Positions 37,389 through 49,236 of a DNA stretch of 64,000 bases are shown here, piece after piece; positions within the stretch are counted from its first letter, which is position 1, and each line of letters begins with the position of its first letter. The notes beneath the pieces are model-generated. The model was given only the letters and a program-made list of their open reading frames with translations, searched no databases and was not told the DNA's origin. The stretch lies in NCBI GenBank assembly GCA_030737875.1, contig CM060926.1:322095922-322159921 (forward strand), read 5' to 3'. This DNA is from Allium sativum. Its lineage: Eukaryota; Streptophyta; Magnoliopsida; Asparagales; Amaryllidaceae. The position numbers were made by a program, and so were the translations under genes.

Positions 37389-37585
37389 AGGTTAGGTTGC
37401 ATTAGTGGTGGAAGTCTGCCCGGACCCGACCGGCATATCCAGCAGCCACTAATGTTGAACCTAATGTGAGAGGTCTAAGTGTGCCAATACGAATCGGGCT
37501 AAGACACGAGGTTAGACCCAATTGTGGAATAAGACTGCCCGGACCCGACCGGAATATCCAGCATCCACACGTTGTAGGCCTAGTG
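37389..37585 (+). repeat. Tandem stem-loop pair, H 5' LTR
   Basis: First stem: 37392-37410 with 37445-37464. The second stem starts in AGGTTAGACCCAATTGTGGA (about 37509) and closes with TCCACACGTTGTAGGCCT (37564-37581). Loops contain CTGCCCGGACCCGACCGG. Confidence 0.8.
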
Positions 37586-39689
37586 TGGGAGGTTTGGCCC
37601 ATTATAACCATAACTGGACATGGTAATGAATTGGACTACTTAACCTTATTTAATCCATAGGGATTGTATGATTATGAACTTAAGTTAGGGCTAAGTAAAA
37701 TTGGATGGGTATTGGATGGGTTAAGTAAAATAGAGGGGGTGGGTAATATTTACATATAGGCCCACGAACTTAACCCAATAAGGTTATGTAATTAAAGACA
37801 CCTAGTGGTATACATAACCGGTGGAAAATATAATAAAGTTATGTTATTAAAGACACCCTTGTAGGGTAAGCATAACTTGTAGAAATGATGGAATTAGATA
37901 TACGTAATAATTTGCTAAGTAAACAATGATAAGTTGTAGTGACGGCGTAAATTGAATTTATGATTAAATGAGAAAGAATGAGGAAAACTTGTTAAATAAA
38001 TAAGATATATTTAATCATAAATGGTAAGTGGCATGTTAATTAGTAAACATGTGAATTGAGATGTACTTAATAAACGTATTAAGGAGAACATGTTATTGTA
38101 ATGATATAACCAAGCAAGAATATAAAATAGATTGTGGATTACAGACCTTGGGTCACAATATAGAGAATAACATGTTATGGGCTTATTGATAAACTTAAAT
38201 CGATTAAGTTATATGGTTGAAATTAATAAGTAAGAGAAACTTGGTAAATTGGAATAAGAATTCAATATGAACAAAATAACAAAGTTAAATGGGAACCAGG
38301 TGAGGTAAGGTAAGCGTGTAAAAGAATGTTTAGACATAGGGTCTAACAACATATTAAAGAAAGGCGCTTGGACCATTCCGTACATTTGAGGGTGAATAAC
38401 CCAATGGGGTAGATCATTGAGGTGTTATAAGACACGTGGGGAGCGCACATTCATCTAATTGTTGTGACGGCTCCAAAGAATTGGAAGGGGAAGCACGTGG
38501 CTTCCTGAAGTATGTAAGGTGCTCCTTGTAGTCCTCTGTGCGGTGACAGATGTCTTAGGCTGTATTCGCAGAGGTTGGGTCTGCGCGTAACTATTAGGTG
38601 GGTGGTTCTACACTGTAGATGTAGCTATGCAGTCAGAATGTTGTGACGTGGTGACACCAGGGAGATTCGAAGGTTGCCTCACGAGGAGGTAGAGAGGGTC
38701 ACGACCGACAAAGATAGTAGACCGTCAGATATCCGTCATCGACAACCAGCGGGATGCGAAAAGACTAGAGTTAAACCCAAGATATCATTTCACCTTTCAC
38801 TATTGAGGTACGGGGTTGCGGGTAGACTCCACATGGATGTTTAGATTGTGTGTATTAGGGGTGGTCGCTTAGCTCTTGTAGTCTTTACTAGTTGAGGGAG
38901 GGGCCAATGTGGGGCCATAGCCACCATGGAAAACAGACCCGAGGAATGTCTGAATTTGTAGGCACTTAAAGGCGGCCTGTACAAGTCCGGCCGAGTTATG
39001 TGTTTCTTGTTTAGCCCTACCCTTCGGTGCACATTAGAGGACATGCGATTGAGGCATCGAGCAACAGTTACCGCACATACGTGGGACAATCTAGATACAT
39101 GCATATTTTCTCTGGGTGGTGTATCGTAGACTAGAAGGCATTATTCCGATAATGAATCTAATTCGATCGATGGTGGCAATCCGTACGCTTACGTAGCATA
39201 GTAATGACAGATATATGTGGAATATAACTTTGTTATATAGAGATCTGTACGTCACTACGGTGTAGGATGAGGGACTGCGTTCATTACGGTGGAGACCGTG
39301 CGAGTGGGGTACCATGGGGTGTATCTCAATATTGAGAGACAACTACATATATTGTATTAGGTGAATCCATAGGAAAGTAAATGGGTACGATGCGCATATA
39401 AATCTTGAGTGCTATTAACCCAAGTAACCTAATAATCAAGAAAATGTAATGGAACAGTTTTAGTAGGGATCATTCTATTTCTGAAATACTAGTATCTACG
39501 CGTTGCAGAGAAATGTAAATAGGAAGCGCAATATATCTTGTTCATCTTATCTTGCTCGGTTCACACTTGTTATCGTTATTGTTATCCTGTTCTTATAGTT
39601 TTATATACTTGCCATGATACTTTTATTTATTTATATTTAAAAGTAACTGTACTCGCCAGACTTTATGTCAGACCCTTTTTGTTTCTTCT

Positions 39690-39735
39690 TCTCTCTCTTC
39701 CGTTCCCCTCCCCCCCCCCCACCCCCAAGGTTCTC
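39690..39735 (+). promoter_or_regulatory. Splice-acceptor-like block, H 5' LTR
   Basis: TTCTTCTCTCTCTTCCG, a C run, then CCCCCAAG/GTTCTCAAGG. The sister LTR has the cleaner TTTCCCCTCAG/GTTCTCAG (45881-45900). Confidence 0.5.
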
Positions 39736-40091
39736 AAGGTGGAAGTTCTTAGAGTTGATTTGGATTCTTTCAGCTTAGCTTGGATTTTGGATATAGATGT
39801 ACTGCTTTGACTTCTTGTCAACTGTCTCATGGCTTTGCAAGGGAAATATGGTTTTATGCTTTTGTACTCTGGTATTTTTGGCAAGACAGATTATATATGT
39901 AATTGGTTACTTCAAATTTATGATGTAAACTCAGTATAGACCAAGATGTTTTGATTTAAATAAAGTTTTTAATTCCACTGGTATTTTACATGTTTGTCCT
40001 GTGATATTATATTCTTATTTACCTATAATGCTTCACGGAACTTAACGCATTCCCTTAGTGAGTAACATTAACGGACATGGGGTGTCACATT

Positions 40092-40103
40092 TGGTATCAG
40101 AGC
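40092..40103 (+). other. Primer-binding site of element H (initiator tRNA-Met)
   Basis: TGGTATCAGAGC two bases after the LTR end at 40089. Confidence 0.94.
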
Positions 40104-40429
40104 ATATGGTTATAAGATCGGATAAAGTATTTTGAAAATGGTTTTCAGAAAGGTCTGAAAAACAAAGTATTTTAAAATAAAAAGTCTGTTTTTGAAAAGC
40201 ATATTTCCCAAAGCCATAAATATTTCTCAATTCTCTGCTTGATTCCTTTTCCTTTTTGTTCGGGGAACCATTTCTTCCCAAAACGGTATCCCTATTTTGG
40301 CATGGGTCCGTAGGCATATGAAAACAACGTTACATGTCGAAGGGCAAAGAAGTGCCCAACCTCCATATTTAGCCGCAGTGGTTTCACCTGCGGCCTATTT
40401 TCTCTCAAGCGTCATAAGGATTTCCGTGC

Positions 40430-41510
40430 GATGGAGGCAGCTTTCAAGAGACTTGTTAGCACGTTGCATAGGATGGTAAAAAGGAGAATAAGGGAGTTGG
40501 GACTAAGGAGCACAACCCAAAGAAGAAAAGGGGAAATACCATAATTTCGGAACAGTGGGTCATCTGGAAAAGGATTGCAGAAAGAGACAAAGACAAGGCC
40601 AAGGGTAGGAACTTCTAGGGGGTAAGCTAATGTTCTCATAGCTGGTAGGCAGGATAGGGGTAGGAAAGTTTCCATCAAAGGATTGATTTCTGTTTCTGAT
40701 CATCCTATTAGGATTCTTTTCCTAGCGCTTCGCATTCTTTTGTATCTGATCCTTTAGTTGAATCTCTGCACCTAGATACTAGTAATGTTTTGGATCCTGT
40801 TATTGCCTCAAACCCCAGTGGATGTACGACTCATTTATCGATGATTTGTAGGGTTTTAGAATCTCTGTGTTAGGTGTCGAGTTTGAGTGCGATGCATATG
40901 TTCTTGATTTCATAAGATACGATTTGATTCTAGGATGGATGGGTTAACCATATATGGAGCCATACTAGATTATGAGAGAAGGGTCGTTAGACTTCTAACT
41001 TGCAATAGAAAGACTCTCGAGATTTCTTATGACACCAAAAGGGTCTGTCATTCTTATTCTCCTAGAACCTCTTGATATATCTATCGATGATTTGCGATAT
41101 GTGACCCCTAAAAGAAAAGAGGGAACTTTGTGAGCAAGTAGGGGGAGCTACTTGAGAAGAGGTTTGATAGGTGAATTATATCGGAATGGGAAACCTATTG
41201 AAGACAGTCCTTGAGGAAACCCGTCATTCTAAGACGTCTATTCATTTAAGAGGCGATAAAATGAATAGAATTCGAGGTAGTGAAGCCAAACTGGCAAGAG
41301 GAAGTTGAAGTATAGAAGGAAGCAATGATAGGACGAGTTTCGACTTGCATACTTGGATCGGAGGTTAACAAATTGTGTAACAAAGAAGTGAAGCTAGTAA
41401 GAGTGTAATGGGGAAAGGGCCGCGAGGACGCTACTTGGGAGGCTGAAGACAAGATTCGCGCTTCATATCCTTTCCTTTTCGAGATTATGTTCTTAGCTTC
41501 TTTTCCAAGC
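40430..41510 (+). pseudogene. H gag-pol remnants (gag end, protease, RT start, chromodomain)
   Basis: Comparison with E identifies four blocks. About 40430-40640 is the gag C-terminus (match to E's ATFERLVDMALMYEEEK segment) and one zinc knuckle (GHLEKDC with upstream Cys lost). About 40690-41080 is protease: a LASHSF-like match to GASHSF, then GVEFECDAYVLDF. About 41105-41170 is the first part of RT (SKQVGELLEKRF-like). About 41270-41500 is the integrase tail with a chromodomain end (ATWEAEDKIRASYPFLFE). The N-terminal half of gag, the RT core, RNase H and the integrase core are gone, and all frames are broken. Confidence 0.8.
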
Positions 41511-41514
41511 TTCG

Positions 41515-42049
41515 AATTAAAAATTGTATATATCGTTTGAATATCTCCTATCGATCGAGTCTTTAGGTAGAAACTAATGAGTGTAAACATGTGTTTGAGA
41601 CATGTTATGTTTGATGGATGCAAGTGGTTGCTAGTGATTTCTCGTGGATGCATATACACACACAATAGGCACTAGATCGGCTCAATCACTTACATATTGC
41701 ATATTGATGTGTGTACATTTTAAATTTTTACGGATCATCGTTACATTGATGTTGCACGTGGATGGATGATTGTGCACACATATAGAACTTACATGGATTA
41801 GGATGTTTTGCATACATTTTGGTTGCATGGAACAAACATACATTGCATTAAGGAGGTCGACTGAATCAATAGACCGCTTGATCTTTCGCATTAGTTTACG
41901 GACATATACACACACTACTATGTATTCATAAAAGCAATAGAAATTCCTTAAGGACAATGGATGCCGATGATTACTAGATAGATGTACGATTGTTGGATGT
42001 TAGGATATACATTCTTCTTAACATAGAGATTTCAGGGACGAAATCCTTT
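41515..42049 (+). other. H 3' non-coding region between chromodomain and polypurine tract
   Basis: About 535 bp aligning closely with E 50130-50699, including AACATGTGTTTGAGACATGTT-like inverted bases. No coding motif. Such length conservation in non-coding sequence suggests a cis role in the element's RNA. Confidence 0.7.
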
Positions 42050-42062
42050 GAGTGGGGGAGAA
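42050..42062 (+). other. Polypurine tract of element H
   Basis: GAGTGGGGGAGAA preceded by GGGACGAAATCCTTT, directly before the 3' LTR. Confidence 0.92.
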
Positions 42063-42398
42063 TGTAACACCCCAAAATTTTAACGAGGCTTAAGATGATG
42101 AATTAAAGAACAATAAATGTGAAATACACTATTAACAATGATTTGAGGAAAACTTAATTTAATAATTAGAATTAAGTAAAACGGACTGCGCCATTGCGTC
42201 CATCTTGAAATTCTGGTCAAGAGAGACACTTGGTTTGCGTAAATCGAGCATCATACGAAGATGTTATTAAGGTTTGAAGTTTGTATACGCACAGGAAGAT
42301 TATATATATATAATATGTTCATAAATTCAAAAATGGGTCCAGAAATTCGAAATTCGGTTCAAAATTCGAAATTTGGGAAGGCGGCAGATTTCCCACCC

Positions 42399-42460
42399 AG
42401 GTGCGTCTACCCACTCAAAGAGGGGTTGACCCTCCCAAAGGGGGGTCGACCCACTCCTGA
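42399..42460 (+). promoter_or_regulatory. GTCGAC palindrome cluster, H 3' LTR
   Basis: GGGGTTGACCCT and GGGGGGTCGACCCA; one core has decayed from GTCGAC to GTTGAC, as expected from deamination of a methylated CG. Confidence 0.6.
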
Positions 42461-42529
42461 CAGATCTAAGCGAAATACTTCTTTTTGTATCTGGACACCT
42501 TTCTAAGGAAGATTCATTGAACCCTAGGC

Positions 42530-42537
42530 TATATAAA
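42530..42537 (+). promoter_or_regulatory. TATA box, H 3' LTR
   Basis: TATATAAAGGACCCTA. Confidence 0.7.
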
Positions 42538-43265
42538 GGACCCTAAACCTAGGTTTTAATCATCTAAAACTAACGCTGACGGCGAAGCTCCGCTTCAAGA
42601 AAAATTAAAATGGCCTTTCTTCTTATAAATTAATTCAAAGAAGATTATACATATTCGAAGATTGCTACAACAAATTCAGCGATGGCTACAACAACTTATT
42701 CAACACGTTCTTCACAGTAATTTGGGTCCATTTTCTTAGATCTATTCACCGTGAGTTCATGTTATTTTTAGATCTGAATATTTGAATAGTAATCTTGATA
42801 TGTATATAAAAATTGGATCCTCAATCGGTGCCTAATCATTTCTATTATGACATAACTATCAGATCTGCTTTTATATGTTCATACCGCCGCCATGTTAAAT
42901 CTTGTCATAATATGCCTATTCAGACTATGCCTATTTCTATCAGTTTATTATTGATTCGTTATTATGCATGTTCTCGATTCTCTTCTCTCCCTTTTTTCCC
43001 TTCTTATTTTTATATAGCCAGGCTACCTTCAAGCCTAGGCCTAACGCTGAAAAATGCGAACTTGCGAAATTGGGAATAAGGGGGAAGACATAATTTGGGG
43101 CATAATTGATATTGGAAAATATGGATCTAAATCTGGGCATAAATTTGGAAATATACGAATATGGGTTTGGAGGCATATGTCTTGTTGGATAATATGAATT
43201 TAGGCATACGTTGGAAAATATAATTTGAGCATAAATTGGAAAATATGTAGATCTAGGTTTGTGCA

Positions 43266-43276
43266 TAACACACACA

Positions 43277-43330
<54 letters not shown>
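43266..43330. repeat. (CA)n(TA)n microsatellite
   Basis: Present in this LTR; the sister LTR has a pure (TA)n tract at the same place (about 37146-37180). Confidence 0.9.
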
Positions 43331-43331
<1 letters not shown>

Positions 43332-43556
43332 GTGTGTATATGCCTTGACTTATAACTGGGGAAAAAGAGCATATGGTGCAAAATTAAAAGGTGAACAAAA
43401 AAGGGGTGTAAAAGTCTATGATTTGAATAGCGAATTTGGAACTTAATTAATTATGGGGAAAAAGAGAAATAATCACCTATAATGACTTAGGTAGATTTAG
43501 ATTAAAATGGAATGTCCAGTAATTACAATTAGGAATTGTAATTGCACTTATGACAC

Positions 43557-43754
43557 GAGGTTAGGTTGCGTTAGTGGTGGATGTCTGCCCGGACCCGACC
43601 GACATATCCAGCAGCCACTAATGTTGAACCTAATGTGAGAGGTCTAAGTGTGCAAATACGAATCGGGCTAAGAAACGAGGTTAGACCCAACTGTGGAATA
43701 AGACTACCCAGACCCGACCGACATATCTAGCATCCACACGTTGTAGGCCTAATG
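43557..43754 (+). repeat. Tandem stem-loop pair, H 3' LTR
   Basis: Same two stems as 37389-37585, with arms preserved despite substitutions (AGGTTGCGTTAGTGG with CCACTAATGTTGAACCT; TTAGACCCAACTGTGGA with TCCACACGTTGTAGGCCT). Confidence 0.8.
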
Positions 43755-46260
43755 TGGGAGGTCTGGCCCATTATAACCATAATTGGACATGGTAATGAAT
43801 TGGACTACTTAACCTAATTCAATCCATAAGGATTGTATGATTATGAACTTAAGTTAGGGATAAGTAAAATTGGATGGATATTGGGTGGGTTAAGTAAAAT
43901 AGAGGGGGTGGGTAATATTTACATATAGGCCCATGAACTTAAACCAATAAGGTTATGAAATTAAAGACACCTAGTGGTATATATAACCGGTGGAAAATAT
44001 AATAAAGTTATGTAATTAAAGATACCCTTGTAAGGTAAGCAGAACTTGTAGAAATGATAGAATTAGGTATATGTGATAATCTACTAAGTAAACAATGATA
44101 AGTTGTAGTGACGGTGTAAATTGAATTTATGATTAAATGAGAAAGAATGAGGTAAATTTGTAAAATAAGTCATATTTAATCATAAATGGTAAGTGACATG
44201 TTAATTAGGAAACGTGTGAATTGAGATATACTTAATAACATATTAAGAAGAACATGTTATTGTAATGATATAACCAAGCAAGAATATAAAATAGATTATG
44301 GATTACAGACCTTGGGCCACAATCTGGAGAATAACTTGTTGTGGGCTTATGAATAAGCTTAAATGGATTAAGTTATATGATTGAAATTAATAAGCAAGAT
44401 AAACTTGGTAAATTGGAATAAGAATTCAATATGAACAGAATAATCAAATTAAATGGGAACCAGATGAGGTAAGGCAAGCGCGTAAAAGAATGTCTAGACA
44501 TAGGGTCTAAGAACATATTAAAGAAAGGCGCTTGGACCAGTCCATACGTTTGAGGGTAAATAACCCAACGGGGTAGATCATCGAGGTGTTATAAGAAACG
44601 AGGGGAGCGCACATTCATCTGATTGTTGTAACGACTCCAAAGGACTGGAAAGGGAAGCATGCGGCTTCCTGAAGTACGTAAGGTGCTCCTAGTAGTCCTC
44701 TGTGCGATGACAGATGTCTTAGGGTGTACTTGCAGAGGTTGGGTCTGCACATAACTACTAGGTGGGTGGGCCTTGACTGTAGATATAGCTATGCAGTCAG
44801 AATGCTGTGGCGAAGTGACACTAGGGTGATTCGACGGTTGCGTCATGAGGAGGTAGAGAGGGTCATGACCAACAAGGATAGTAGACCATCGGATATCCGT
44901 CATTGATAGCCAGCGGGATGCGAAAAGATTAGAGCTAAACCCAAGATATCATTTCCCCTTTCACTATTGAGGTACGAGGTTGAGGGTAGACGCTACATGG
45001 ATTTTTAGATTGGTTGTATTAGGGGCGGTCGCTTAGCTCTTGTAGTCTTTACTAGTTGAGGGAGGGGTCGAGGTGGGGCCATAGCCACCATGGAAAACAG
45101 ACCCGAGGAATATCTGTATTTGGAGGCACTTAAAGGTGGCCTGTACAAGTATGGAAAAGCTCCCAACCGAGTTTCAAGTTTTTTTTTAGCCCTGCCACGG
45201 AACTCGGTGCACATTAGAGGACATGTGATTGAGGCATCGAGCTACACTTACAGTACATACATGGGACAGTCTAAATACATGCATATCTACTTTCGGTGGT
45301 GTATCGTAGACTAGAAAGCATTATTCCGATAAGGAATCTGATTCAATCGATGGTGGCAGTCTATATGCTTACGTAGCACAGTAATAACAGATATATGTCG
45401 AACATAACTTTGTTATATATGGATCCATATGTCACTCCAACGTAGGACGAGGGACTGCATTCATTACGGTGGAGACCGTGCGAGTAGGTACCATGGGGTG
45501 CATCTCAATATTGAGAGACAGCTACATATATTGTATTAGGTGAATCCATGGGAAAGTAAATGGGTACGATGCGCGTATAAGTCTTGAGTGCTATTAACCC
45601 AAGTAACCTAAAAATCAAGAAAATGTAATGGAATAGTATTAGTAGGGATCATTCTATTTCTGAAATACCAGTATCTGCGCAGTGCAGAGAAATGTATTTA
45701 GGAAGCGCAATATATCATGTTCATCTTATCTTGCTCAGTTCACACTAGTTATTGTTATTGTTATCTTGTTCTTCTAGTTTTATATACATGTCATGATACT
45801 TTTATTTATTTATATTTAAAAGTAACTGGACTCGCCAGACTTTATGTCTTACCCTTTTTGTTTCCTCTTCTCTCTCTTCCGTTTCCCCTCAGGTTCTCAG
45901 GGTGGAAGTGCTTAGAGTTGATTTGGATTCTTTTAGCTTAGCTTGGATTTTGGATATAGATGTACTGCTTTGACTTCTTGTCAACTCTCTCATGGCTTTG
46001 CAAGGGAAATATGGTTTTATGCTTTTGTAATTTGATATTTTTGGCAAGACAGATTATTTATGTAATTGGTTACTTCAAACTTATGATGTAAACTTAGTAT
46101 TTGGGACTAAGATGTTTTGATTTAAATAAAGTTTTTAATTCCTATGCTATTTTACATGTCTGTCTTGTGGTATTATATTCTTATTTACCTATAATGCTTC
46201 ACAGAACTTAATGCATTCCCTTAGTGAGTGACATTAATGGACGTGGGGTGTCACATACAC

Positions 46261-46801
46261 CTTATCCTGCCTACCTTGTCATACCGGTCTTTTATGTAGT
46301 AATCTCTCTTATCCACTTTATATGCCTCTCATGCTACTTTTATTTATTTACTTGCTAAAAGTAACTACACTAGCCAGACTTTATGTCTGGCTCTTTTTGT
46401 TTCTCCTTGTTTCTTCCGTTCCCCCCTCCCCCCAAGGTTCTCAGGGCGGAAACACTCGGGCTTGACCGTGATTTTGCTTATTTTTTCTAGAGCTGCTGAT
46501 ATGTATGGCTCAAGCTCCTATCCTTGTTGTTGTGGCTATATTTTGTTTTTAGGGAATTTTATTTCTTTTATATACTCTGATATTTTTGAAGTACAAGACA
46601 GTAGCTTTTATGTTGTAATGGGCTTTTGTATTTCATACATGCGATGTTTTTGGACCACGGTATCTTATGATAAATAAAGTTTTTATTCTGCTGTTATTTT
46701 ATATGTCTGTCTTGTAATATTTCCATTCTGTTTACTATAATGCTTCACGAAACTTAATGCATTCCCTTTATGAGTGACAATAACGGACGTGGGGTGTCAC
46801 A
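46261..46801 (+). repeat. 5' LTR of element E, terminal piece
   Basis: E's LTR resumes after H's duplication and ends GGGGTGTCACA at 46801. It contains an acceptor-like C/T tract ending CCCCCCAAG/GTTCTCAGG at about 46436. Confidence 0.9.
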
Positions 46802-46803
46802 CT

Positions 46804-46815
46804 TGGTATATGAGC
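46804..46815 (+). other. Decayed primer-binding site of element E
   Basis: TGGTATATGAGC in place of TGGTATCAGAGC, so three bases in the middle differ from the initiator-tRNA complement. It is followed by TGAAGGTTACCAG, as in D. Confidence 0.85.
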
Positions 46816-46953
46816 TGAAGGTTACCAGATTAGATAAAAGTTTTTGAAAGATATTTTCAAAAAGAAAAGTCTGTTTTGAAAAACGTTCCTCAAAAAGCCA
46901 TAAGTAATATCTTTCGATCCCTTGTCTGAATCTCTTTCCTTTTCTTTTTCAGC

Positions 46954-47890
46954 ATGTCAGGGAAATCCAACATTCTAGAGGGCGTTGCGATACCAGGATG
47001 GTTCCATAGGTATCTGGAGGCCATGGCGCCTGCCGAAGGCCAAGGAAACATTCCTCCCCCAGCTGCACACGTTGTTACTCCTCCTCCGCGTGCATACAAC
47101 TTCTCAAATATCTGCCAAGATTTCTATGCTATGAGAGGGAAGCCATTCCATGGAACTGAGACGGCTGTGGAGGCAAGGAACTGGCTCAAGGAGACCGAGG
47201 ACTTATTTGTAATTTTTGAAGTAGAGGATCGAAGAAATATTCAATTAGCTGCTTGGCTATTGAAGGATGAAGCTTCATTTTGGTGGGAGGTAATCCAAGC
47301 AGGTCGTCCGGTGGAAAATTAGGTGACTTTTGATGGAGGTTTAGGATGAAATTTCTTTCCCAAGCCGAGAAAAGCATGCAGATGGAGAGGTTATTAGCAC
47401 TCAAACAAGGGAACCTGATTGTTAAAGAGTATGTGAGAAAATTTAACCAGCTGGCAATATTTGGACTGGAACTAGTAGACACGCCACATAAGAAGGCTTT
47501 GCGATTTGCTAAAGGGCTGAATGAACCCCTTCATGGGTTAGCCATATCCCATATTCCAATATGAGCCACTTTTGAAAGACTTGTTGATATGGCCTTGATG
47601 TATGAGGAAGAAAAATGGGAAAAGAAGGAGTTAAAGCTGAGGAAACAATGCAAAACAAGAAGACATGGCCCAAGAAGGGGCAACAACAACAGAAGAAGAA
47701 GAAGAAAGGAGGAAAGAATGACAAGGGTAAAGAGAAAAGGAAGTGTCATAGTTGTGGGAAAGAGGGTCACTTGATCAAAGACTGTAATAGAAGGAAGAAA
47801 ACTTGCTTTAATTGTGGAGAATCAGACACTTTGCTAGGGAGTGCCCGAAGAAATAGAGATCACAAGGACAAGGTCAAAGGGCAGGAACTT
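46954..47890 (+). pseudogene. gag: E gag, interrupted by stops
   Basis: ATG at 46954 (MSGKSNILEG) follows a C/T tract ending TTTTTCAG/C, which itself looks like a splice acceptor just before the start codon. The first frame encodes 122 residues with the beginning of the retrotransposon gag domain (NWLKETEDLF, LLKDEASFWWE), then stops at 47320. The domain continues in ORFs at 47346-47564 (MKFLSQAEKS, EYVRKFNQLA) and 47615-47962. The last holds a Lys-rich stretch and zinc knuckle CHSCGKEGHLIKDC; a second knuckle starts (CFNCGES) but its His and last Cys are deleted. Confidence 0.9.
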
Positions 47891-48330
47891 CTAGAGGGCA
47901 GGTGCATGCTCTCGCGATCAGTGCTCCTGATAGAGATAGGAAAAATTCTGTGGAAGGTTTGATTTCTCTTTCTAATTATCCTATTAGAACACTTTTTGAG
48001 TTTGGCGCTTCACATTCGTTTATATCTAGTTCTGTGGTTTAATCTCTGCACTTAATTACTAGTATGGTAGTGGATCCCATAATTGTCTCAAAACCCATTA
48101 GTAGTTTGGCTCATTTATCTATGATTTGTCGGGCTTTGAGGATATCTGTGTTAGGCATCGAGTTTGAATGCGACGCATATGTGCTCGGATTTATAGGCTA
48201 CGGGTTGATTCTAGGAATGGATTAGCTTACCAAGTATGCTGCCATTCTGGATTGTGAGAAGAGAGTCGTTAGGCTTCTGACTTGTCATAGGAGAACCCTT
48301 GAGATTTCTTGTAACCCCCAAGGGTCTGTT
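47890..48330 (+). pseudogene. pol: E aspartic protease, decayed
   Basis: After VHALAISAPDRDRK comes FEFGASHSFIS, where LFDSGASHSFIS is expected, so the catalytic Asp is lost. The second half has GLILGMD followed by a stop, then LTKYAAILDCEKRVV. In-frame stops also follow SSSVV. The product would be inactive. Comparison with D shows where element A split D's copy of this domain. Confidence 0.88.
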
Positions 48331-49236
48331 ATGCTTAGCTTCCATGAGTCTCTTGATGCATACATAGATGATTTGCAATCTGTTTCTGTAGTCCGAGATT
48401 ATTCTGATGTTTTTAATGAGGTACGGGGTTTACCTCCGAGGCGCGAGATCGACTTTCGTATATATCTGGTGGACAATGCAAAGCCAGTTGCTTTACCAGT
48501 GCGCCATATGGCTCCGAGGGAAAGGAAGGGGTTGAGTAAGCAAGTTGGGGAGCTACCTGAGAAAGGATTTATTAGACGAAGCATATTTGAATAGGGTGCT
48601 CCAGTTGTATTCGCAACTAAGGCAGACGGTTTGCTTCATTTGTGTGTGGACCATAGAGACTTGAACAAACTCACAATGAAGAATATGCACCCACTTCCGA
48701 GGATAGACGACTTGTTTGACCAGCTTGTCAGGGCCACGGTATTCTCTCAGTTATACTTGGCCATGGAGTTTCATCAGTTGAGGGTGGCTGAGGACAGTAT
48801 AGACAAGACTGCTTTTAGGACTTCGTATGGTTTCTTTGAGTGGCTAACGAATGCACCCGCCTATTTTGTTGATCTAATGAGTAGGGTGTTTCGAGAGTTC
48901 CTAAATAAATTTATCGTAGTCTTTGTTGATGATATTTTGATCTTCTCCAAGAGAGAAGAAGAGCATGCCCAACATTTGAGAGAAGTTTTGAAAAATCTCT
49001 GTGACCTTCAGCTTAAGGCAAAGTTATACAAATTTCATTTTTGGAGAAAGGAGGTGAGATTCTTAGGGCATGTGTTCTCCAAAGAAGGGATAGCTGTGGA
49101 TCCCACAAAAGTAGTTGCGGTGCAAGATTGGTAGATTCCTAAAAACGCAACATAGATGAGGTGCATTCTTGGGTTGGCAGGTTATTATAGGAAGTTCATT
49201 AAGGATCTCACAAATATATGATCCCCACTCACCAGG
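48331..49236 (+). pseudogene. pol: E reverse transcriptase, nearly complete but with stops
   Basis: RT copies the element RNA into DNA. The order is canonical: the connection (DYSDVFNEVRGLPPRREIDF), the N-terminal RT start (RHMAPRERKGLSKQVGELPE), a stop at 48592-48594, LCVDHRDLNKLT, PLPRIDDLFDQL, AFRTSYGFFEWL (usual RYGHYEF differs), and catalytic FVDDILIFS with the two Asp codons at 48928-48933. It ends at a stop after VVAVQDW (49134), then LGLAGYYRKFI in the thumb region with further stops. The 167-codon ORF at 48631-49134 is the best-preserved part. Confidence 0.92.

Larger units (their letters stand above)
35946..40089 (+). repeat. 5' LTR of element H (4144 bp)
   Basis: Contains the CATTGCGTCC block (about 36070-36165), GTCGAC cluster (36286-36356), TATA box (36426), donor-like CACT/GTGAGTTC (36647), a (TA)n tract (about 37146-37180), paired stem-loops (37389-37585), and the polypyrimidine block with a C homopolymer ending CCCCAAG/GTTCTCAAGG (about 39729). 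Ends GGGGTGTCACA. Confidence 0.93.
35946..46255 (+). mobile_element. Element H: chromovirus with 4.1-4.2-kb LTRs and a largely deleted interior
   Basis: LTRs at 35946-40089 (4144 bp) and 42063-46255 (4193 bp), a 1973-bp interior with intact primer site and polypurine tract, and a perfect TACAC duplication. The first LTR starts TATAACACCCC, so TG has become TA. The interior keeps only pieces of gag, protease, the first part of RT and the chromodomain tail. LTR divergence looks near ten percent by eye, so this is an old, dead copy. Confidence 0.93.
42063..46255 (+). repeat. 3' LTR of element H (4193 bp)
   Basis: Starts TGTAACACCCC and ends GGGGTGTCACA. It has the same motif series as the 5' LTR: GTCGAC cluster (42399-42460), TATA (42530), donor-like CACC/GTGAGTTC (42751), (CA)n(TA)n (about 43266-43330), stem-loops (43557-43754), acceptor-like CTCAG/GTTCTCAG (45892). 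Confidence 0.93.
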
